DNA of 64,000 bases from Deroplatys truncata. Its lineage: Eukaryota > Arthropoda > Insecta > Mantodea > Mantidae. The notes under the pieces were generated by a model. That model did not search any database. It was not told the DNA's origin and saw only the letters and a program-made list of their open reading frames with translations. The position numbers and the translations under genes were made by a program. Numbering within the stretch: position 1 is the stretch's first letter; each line of letters begins with the position of its first letter. Positions 58,619 through 64,000 of the stretch are shown here, piece by piece. The stretch spans positions 56,696,421 through 56,760,420 of the forward strand of contig CM060978.1 in the NCBI GenBank assembly GCA_030765065.1, written 5' to 3'.

Positions 58619-59190
58619 TTATTTGTACAAAAACTCTTGGTCACAAAGATTTTTCTCATCCTTCGTCATCTCGATTACAGAAACTTTCTCTTTTATAAAT
58701 GGTATCCTTATTTCTCTATCGTCTTTTGTCATTCTTAACTCTTCATGTTTAAAATCTATACATGCTTCATATTCATGTAGGAAGTCACATCCTATAATTA
58801 TGTCACAAATCAGATGGTTTACAATTAGAAACATAACCTCAAAATTCTCTCCGCCGATAAGTATATTAAGTAGAGCTTGTGTTTTTGTGACCTGTGTCGT
58901 TCTTCCGATTGCAACACGACAAACTAAATTACTAGTGGGAAGAGCCATAATTAATCAAATTTATGTAAAATTTCTGTGAGCAAATTGAAGCTGACGAACC
59001 AGAATCTATAGTTGCAATGATCTCTTTCTTCGCAATTTCCATCCTAACATGAGGTGACTCAAAATTTTCTCCCTTATCTTGTGTTGCTGCAATCTTATTA
59101 CAGGGTGTGTGTGTGTAGGCATATTATTTGTATTGGTAATGGATACTGAATTATTAAAGACGTCCTGAGAACCTACTACACAGGAGTCTA
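58619..59190 (-). pseudogene. retropepsin-like protease region with a frame change
   Basis: In one frame (about 59190-58950) ATIDSGSS gives the D-S-G active site of aspartic proteases. The frame ends shortly after. The flap and second half follow in another frame (58948-58619), with CDIIIGCDFL, the hydrophobic-hydrophobic-G-x-D motif that closes the retropepsin fold. The shift is at about 58945. This enzyme would cut the Gag-Pol precursor inside the particle. The frame also changes on both sides: gag ends upstream in a different frame, and pol begins in a third by overlap at a run of five T (minus strand) near 58629-58633. Confidence 0.75.
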
Positions 59191-59310
59191 TTAACAGTTT
59201 TCCTGGTTATTTCCATGTTCAAGTACGGGACTGCCATTCCTAACAGGCGCTAAATCTATCTCATTGTCGCTACCATTGTTTTGAGTTCCCCTTCCTCGAG
59301 TTCGAAATCC

Positions 59311-60168
59311 TCAATTTCTGACATTATGTCCCCTTGGCACGTAATTTTCTTGCTGTTCCTCAGATCTTTCCTGGTTATTGTTTTCCCTCCAGTGAGTGAA
59401 ATTTCCCCTTTGTCTAATATACCGCCTTCCATAATTTTGCCCTCTTTCAGGCAATCTTTCTGTCCTGACATAATTTATTTGTTCCTGTCGACCTGGTCTC
59501 CCATCTGTCCTTGATCTTTCAAATTGTGGAACGTATGATTGATACCGTTGTCTGGTATTACTTTCATGGCGTCTGTCTTGTCCTCTACTTTGCTGATAAT
59601 TACCTTGGTAATTTCGTCTATCTCGCACATCTAAAAATCTATGCTCCCACTCCCGAGATATATCTTCTTCCTGTTGTTCCAAAGCTGTCATTAATTCATT
59701 CATCTCATATATGCTGCGTGGTTTTGCAATTAATAAGTAATTTTGTATCCTTAAAGGATAATGCCTTGCAAGCAAACTCACAAAATCTTCCTCATTAATT
59801 GGAGGTGACAAGTTCCTAACCTGACTTGCATGTTTCAGTAAGTAATCAGTCATTGATATTCCCTCTCGTGGATTAAACTGCCCATGACTAAGCATTGCTC
59901 GAATTCTGTGCTGTACCGTAACATTCCAAAATCTGTTCATGAATAACCTCTTAAAGGATTCATATGAAATTATACCCCCTGATACCATTTTTAACCAATC
60001 TAAAGTTTTCTGGTCCAAACATCTTTTGACAACTATCATTTTCAATGCTTCAGGTATCTTTTTAATTTGAAAATACTCTGATAATTCTGCAATGAACTGT
60101 ACTGGGCTGGAGTTTTCATTAAATTTTGGAAGTGGAAAATCACTTAAGATATGATTGTAATTTTGCAA
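59311..60168 (-). CDS. gag: gag core with arginine-rich tail
   Basis: 285 residues. Residues ~10-170 resemble the retrotransposon gag core: FPLPKFNENSSPVQFIAELS, then LDQKTLDWLKMV, ESFKRLFMNRFW, QFNPREGISMTDYLLKHA. This protein forms the particle and gathers the RNA. No CCHC zinc knuckle is present; instead the last ~100 residues are rich in RG, RR and Q (RGQDRRHESN, RRYIRQRGN), a probable alternative RNA-binding tail. The frame is closed by TGA at 59311-59313 but continues open for about 40 more residues beyond it (FRTRGRG, then DLAPVRNGSPV). It is also open upstream through another TGA. Confidence 0.8.
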   Translation of the reverse strand: MQNYNHILSDFPLPKFNENSSPVQFIAELSEYFQIKKIPEALKMIVVKRCLDQKTLDWLKMVSGGIISYESFKRLFMNRFWNVTVQHRIRAMLSHGQFNPREGISMTDYLLKHASQVRNLSPPINEEDFVSLLARHYPLRIQNYLLIAKPRSIYEMNELMTALEQQEEDISREWEHRFLDVRDRRNYQGNYQQSRGQDRRHESNTRQRYQSYVPQFERSRTDGRPGRQEQINYVRTERLPERGQNYGRRYIRQRGNFTHWRENNNQERSEEQQENYVPRGHNVRN

Positions 60169-60177
60169 ATTCCCTAC

Positions 60178-61223
60178 TCACATATTTATATTCTCTAGTG
60201 TTACTTGTGCACTCTGAGTTTCAGCATTAGCTATAGATGAAGCTGCCGCATCACTCACATTATTTGTCATACCTGAGGAACTACTTCTATCATTATTTTG
60301 TACATCTGATACATTCACATCACATATATATGCCCTTGAATTCAATTCTAACCTATTTACAGTACCTTGCAGATTTTCTATTGTCTGTTCCAATTTTTTA
60401 TTATTCTCAATTTGAACAGCTTGGTGTTTGTTAATTTCAGAAGTTAGCTTTTGATTCAAATCTTTAGACAAATCTTTAACTTCATCAGACAATTTATTTC
60501 TCTGTGTTTCTGACTCCTTCTGAATTTCAGATATTTCCCCTCTGAAATTAACTTGCACCTGTATTAAATCTGCATTTGTAGCCTCCATCATCTCTTTTAA
60601 CTCACTTGAAATGCTACTCATTCGGCTACCTAACTCTGTATAGTTTACATTAACATTTTCAAACTTAGTATTAACCTCATTTTTTGGTTATATATTTCCC
60701 TGCTCATGTCCAACATTTTCTTTGAAACTTCACCTATTTCATTTGCTATCATTTCTTGATTTTCATTTTTCATTCTAATCATACTACTATCTAGCTCCAT
60801 GAATTTCTTTTCAACCTCTTCCCTGTTTTGTTTTAAGCTCTTACCAATATCTTCCCTCAATTCCCTATTATTCTTTTGCATATCTTCCCTTAATTGATCT
60901 GTAATGCTCTTACCAATATCTTCCCTCAATTTCTCATTATTCTTTTGCATATCTCCCCTCAATTCCTTCTTAATCTGATCTAATTTTTCACCAAAATTTC
61001 TAAACATTTCCATCATCATACCAGCGTCAAAATTAACATTTCCTGCTATTCTATTCTCACTTTCTGCACTAACATTTTCACCCTCAAATCCTAAAAAGTT
61101 TGGGCTATTTTCTGTAACCTGTATTGAATTACAGCTAACTGTTACATTATCTCCCTCCATAATTATTTCTTCTGTATTATTAGTAGCCATTGTTTTCTTT
61201 ATCCTACCACTCCTTAAGTACAT
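60178..61223 (-). pseudogene. N-terminal coiled-coil part of gag, broken
   Basis: Starts MYLRSGRIKK at 61223. The frame to 60645 is rich in K, E, N and heptad-like leucine/methionine spacing, with two near-repeats of LREDIGKS and LREDMQKNN. It shifts at a run of six T (plus strand 60680-60685). It continues in the gag-core frame to TGA at 60178-60180, again coiled-coil-like (LSDEVKDLSKDLNQKL, LEQTIENLQGTVNRLEL). One base lost or gained in the homopolymer and one TGA separate it from the gag core. It is probably a single long Gag originally; sequencing error in the homopolymer is possible. Confidence 0.7.
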
Positions 61224-61566
61224 TTGAAGGTTACAATTTTGTTTTCTAAAAAAAAATTACGATACTCTGACCTTTGTGATGCTGTCTGTTGCTGTTACTT
61301 TGATGTCCAGCTTCCTGCCCCTCTCTCCTAGATTTGTATGTCGCTTCTGCGTTGTGTTATGCTGAATCTACGTTGTCTCGATGTTTTTGTGTCCACTCAT
61401 CCGCGTAGTCTGTCGTTCCTTTTGTTGTTTCTGGAATCTGCGTCTTGTAGTTCAGTTCACTTCTCCATTCGCCCCTTTGGTCATCTCACTTCTTCCTGGT
61501 TAATTTTGCCCCTTCCTGGTTATTCTCATCCTTTCCTGGTCATCGTGTTCCTTTCCTGGTTACTCT
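61224..61566 (-). other. 5' leader of the gypsy-like element
   Basis: Non-coding between the primer-binding site and gag. Contains a short tandem motif TTCCTGGT repeated at least five times between about 61490 and 61560 (plus strand). The plus-strand 102-residue frame here is a by-product of that repeat. Confidence 0.6.
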
Positions 61567-61586
61567 GCCCCACGTTCTGGGTGCCA
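61567..61586 (-). promoter_or_regulatory. primer-binding site (probable)
   Basis: On the minus strand TGGCACCCAGAACGTGGGGC begins three bases after the 5' LTR end (CGCA). TGGxxCC at this position is the usual start of a tRNA primer-binding site. A near copy, TTGGCTACCACAACGTGGGG, lies inside the LTR itself (about 61630-61650). The tRNA could not be assigned. Confidence 0.6.
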
Positions 61587-61589
61587 CTT

Positions 61590-62595
61590 TGCGATAGTAT
61601 TAATGTTGTATTATATAACATTAATTGTAGCCCCACGTTGTGGTAGCCAATTTGCGACGGTATTACTTATAATGTTTGTTTACATCACGTGTGTTGAAGC
61701 CATCTTGTGACGTCATTCATTTGTTCGGTTTGTAGCTCCATCTAGTGTTAGCAATTTGTGGTACCTAGTATCAGTGTTTGAAAGAATTTTAAGTTTTGTT
61801 TATTGTCCTCCGGCTAGCTATTATCTTATCTTGGGTCGAACATGTGTCTTGATCAGGGTTGTGTAAACGGAAAGGAATCTTTTATCCAAAAAGAACACTG
61901 ATGAAGAAATTTGTTTTATAATTTTTATTGTCGAACAAATTCACTATCACTTTTACATATTGATCTAGATACTCGCCAAACTGAAACTGTTATAATAACT
62001 TCTTACTGATCACTTTTAATCAACGTACTTCAACCTTTTGTATAATTAACTTTACCATATTTTAGATCTTTCATAATTCTGCTGCGCGTAACTTGTGAAT
62101 CTATATCCGATGTATGACGAACTAATACTTTCGACGAACTGACTGACTGAAGACGACGTGTAGTGTACACAGATTTTTGATGAACTGCACGCGATCTACC
62201 TCTGACTTGGCTTATTTATACGCCTTCATCCAGATACGCCTAAAGATTATAACTGAACTACAATTGGCTAATAAAACGCGCCAACATTAGCGTCCATTTT
62301 AATATCCAATTAAAATTATGAATACATATGCTTTAGGGAGGAAACATTCCAGAAGTTTCTACCGAAAACGCGCCAACATTACGTAACTTCCTCGTTTCCA
62401 ATAATGATAAACAGCTCACCCCCTCTCTCTGCATTATTGCGCTATTATTGACAGTTTCAGTAAGGCCGTATAAACTTATTTCCAAATAATAATTGCAATT
62501 AATAAACATCTGAAATCAATGTCACATAAAAATGCATATTCATATTACAATAATTATTTACATTTAAGTAATTTGTGATACAAATTACTGCATCA
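61590..62595 (-). repeat. 5' LTR of the gypsy-like element
   Basis: Plus-strand reading runs from TGCGATAGTATTAATG to TTACTGCATCA, 1006 bp, TG...CA. It contains the 65-base segment absent from the 3' LTR but present in the older solo LTR at 24981, so the longer form is ancestral. If the LTR were delimited at the inner TGCGACGG (61653) it would be exactly 943 bp, like the 3' LTR; the solo LTR and its TSD favour the outer limit. Confidence 0.8.
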
Positions 62596-62816
62596 CCTTA
62601 TAAGGAAAAGCATGGTACTAAGCTAATAATTTTTCTTTAAATATTAAAAAAATACTGAAAACGTGAATTTTAAATTAGATGAGATTCCTAGGTATGTATC
62701 TTGAATCTGGACAAGGTTGGTTAACTATTGCAAAAAAATCAGTGAATTATGGTATTCTTTTATAGGGAAACCACAATTCAGGGCATCAAACTTTTCTGTT
62801 GCAAAAAACAAAAAAT

Positions 62817-63656
62817 CTGATGTGTTACACTCACATGACTTTCTCTACTCTGTAAAAACTATTTTTACAAACGCTTATTCTCCATATGCTTCATGTTAAT
62901 GGAGATATCGAGATGTTAATCTTATTGCTAATTTTCTTGTAGATGCAAGGGGAATTGCTAGGCTTTAAGCCATAGTCAAATATTTTAAGAGCTGGTTGCT
63001 ATGTGGAGTATTCCATTCTCTTTGCATTACCAGAACAAAAAAATGAATAACGAATTCCCATTTGAGATAAAGTACAAGTATTGGAAAATTAAGGGATTAA
63101 CAAGCAATATCTCGAATATAGTTGAATCAACAGCAAAAAATGTATAGGACATAAATTGTGTATTCTAACGCGATCTACATTTTGTGTTGTAAAATTTTGT
63201 CTATCTCTTATGATTTACCAGTTATGCAAAAGTGGTTTACAATGAAGTATACTTTTGCTGACATTCCCAGAAAATTCGAGATAAACATTTCATTTGTCAT
63301 CAAAATATCTTAAATATGTTATTTTAATCAAAATTGTTAGAGCCATTTTTGAGAAAATTAAAATTTTCGTAAAATGTTCCATGTAAAGGGTAATCTGGGG
63401 TGGGGGATTTTCTTGAAAACCTTCGTGTCATATCTCTGGAAGATACTGAACCTCAATACCAAGTTTGGTGTTTATCCGACTGTTCGTTTCTGAGTTATGC
63501 TGTTCACAGACACACACACACGGACATGTTTCCAAAAATGCTTTTTTTTTTTGGATTCAGGGGGTCTCAAAACATATATTTGCGGTGAAATTTCGGTATC
63601 GAATTTTTGGGTGGAATACAATACTTCCGTTACTTACTATACGTAGCAGAGAAAGT
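62817..63656 (+). repeat. F1 repeat, subfamily 1, full length
   Basis: Starts CTGATGTGTTACACTCACAT after an A-rich stretch (CAAAAAACAAAAAAT) and ends TACGTAGCAGAGAAAGT, followed by a run of eight A. 840 bp. Confidence 0.8.
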
Positions 63657-63659
63657 AAA

Positions 63660-64000
63660 AAAAAGTGCGTGTCTGTGTCTATGAACTGTATAATTAAAAA
63701 ACGAAATATCAGATAGATACCAAACTTTGTATTTAGGTTTAGTACTATCAAAGATGCGACACGAATATTTTTAAGAAAATACCCACACTCTCAACTACCT
63801 GTATATGGAGAATTTTTCGAAACTGTTAATTTCCTAAAAAATAACTGTGACGATTTTGATTAAAACGCATTATATTAAAGATATTCACTTGACAAATAAA
63901 ATGATAAATTGAATTTTAAAGGCTAAGTGTTAAACGAAAACGCACAGCACAAAAATTATAGATCTCTTTAAAACACACAATTTATTTGAAATTATCTATT
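63660..64000 (-). repeat. F1 repeat, subfamily 2, continues past the window
   Basis: Starts inside the unit at an A run, with GTGTCTATGAACTGTATAAT, GATGCGACACGAATATTTTT and CTCTTTAAAACACACAATTT. It forms another inverted pair with the preceding sf1 copy. The window edge cuts it. Confidence 0.65.

Larger units (their letters stand above)
54048..62595 (-). mobile_element. full-length Ty3/gypsy-like LTR retrotransposon
   Basis: Transcribed on the minus strand: 5' LTR at 61590-62595, gag region 61223 to about 59190, protease about 59190-58619, pol 58559-55695, 3' LTR at 54048-54990. Perfect CCTT duplications flank (54044-54047 and 62596-62599). The two LTRs differ at only about five positions over ~930 aligned bases by eye, plus a 65-base length difference, so the insertion is recent. 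There is no envelope-like frame. The order RT, RNase H, integrase places it with Ty3/gypsy (Metaviridae). gag and protease are broken, so this copy is probably not autonomous. Confidence 0.95.

Noticed and set aside
58545..58979. 144-residue plus-strand frame as a membrane protein
   Set aside because: It lies antisense to the protease/pol junction of the gypsy-like element, which has real motifs on the minus strand.
61653..62595. 5' LTR limited to 61653-62595
   Set aside because: It gives the same length as the 3' LTR, but the solo LTR at 24981 has an exact ATAG duplication only when the extra leader-like segment is included, so the outer limit is preferred.
63465..63716. Recurrent short proteins (e.g. 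MVFIRLFVSELCCSQTH...) in many places as a conserved gene family
   Set aside because: They recur because the F1 repeat recurs. Frames differ in length and break at random, overlap frames on the other strand, and read through the CA/GT microsatellite.
1..64000. CRISPR array, operon or bacterial gene system
   Set aside because: Repeats are long, dispersed and in both orientations without regular spacers; coding content is eukaryotic transposons only.

Overview
This window looks like intergenic, transposon-filled arthropod (most likely insect) nuclear DNA. The evidence is AT-rich sequence, Tc1/mariner relics of insect type, tRNA-derived SINEs, a Ty3/gypsy-like LTR element, and a nuclear mitochondrial fragment that keeps the arthropod rrnL-trnL(CUN) neighbourhood. 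I could not support any intact host gene. Almost every open frame is a transposon relic or a chance frame inside a repeat. Everything was read by eye, so repeat edges are about +/-10 bases unless target-site duplications (TSDs) or terminal inverted repeats (TIRs) fix them.

The dominant component is an unclassified non-coding repeat family, here called F1, in two subfamilies. sf1 is about 770-930 bp and includes a longer variant, sf1b. sf2 is more diverged. Copies run in both orientations; '+' here means the copy begins CTGATGTGTTACACTCAC and ends near GTAGTAGAGAAAGT. F1 covers perhaps a third of the window, and several copies sit in A/T runs with ATTTT(T)-type duplications.

Region by region: 1.9-4.4 kb holds a palindromic mariner derivative, a transposase N-terminal relic and a complete but decayed mariner. 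5.2-12.8 kb holds three solo LTRs of one family (LTR-B), a LINE RNase H relic and F1 copies. 14.2-15.6 kb is a complete Tc1 element with broken transposase. 17.0-21.4 kb is F1 carrying a SINE with an 11-bp TSD and a small TIR element, followed by a second SINE. 22.4-23.3 kb is a candidate TTAA-site element. 25-26 kb is a solo LTR of the same family as the full-length element at 54-62.6 kb. 33.6-36.3 kb is a TIR element with an F1 copy in its left arm and an LTR-B solo LTR inside. 36.8-37.0 kb is mitochondrial DNA. 39.9-41.4 kb is a recognisable arthropod ORF relic split by an F1 insertion. 45.5-46.2 kb is a mariner relic. 51.1-53.5 kb is a decayed mariner-like element containing another LTR-B solo LTR.

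The youngest and most complete mobile element is the minus-strand Ty3/gypsy-like retrotransposon at 54048-62595. It has 4-bp TSDs (CCTT), nearly identical LTRs and a 954-residue uninterrupted pol frame with recognisable RT, RNase H and integrase. Its gag and protease regions contain stops and frame changes. The window is best understood as a nested stratigraphy of insertions: old DNA transposons and F1-sf2, then F1-sf1, then LTR-B solo LTRs and SINEs, then the gypsy-like element.
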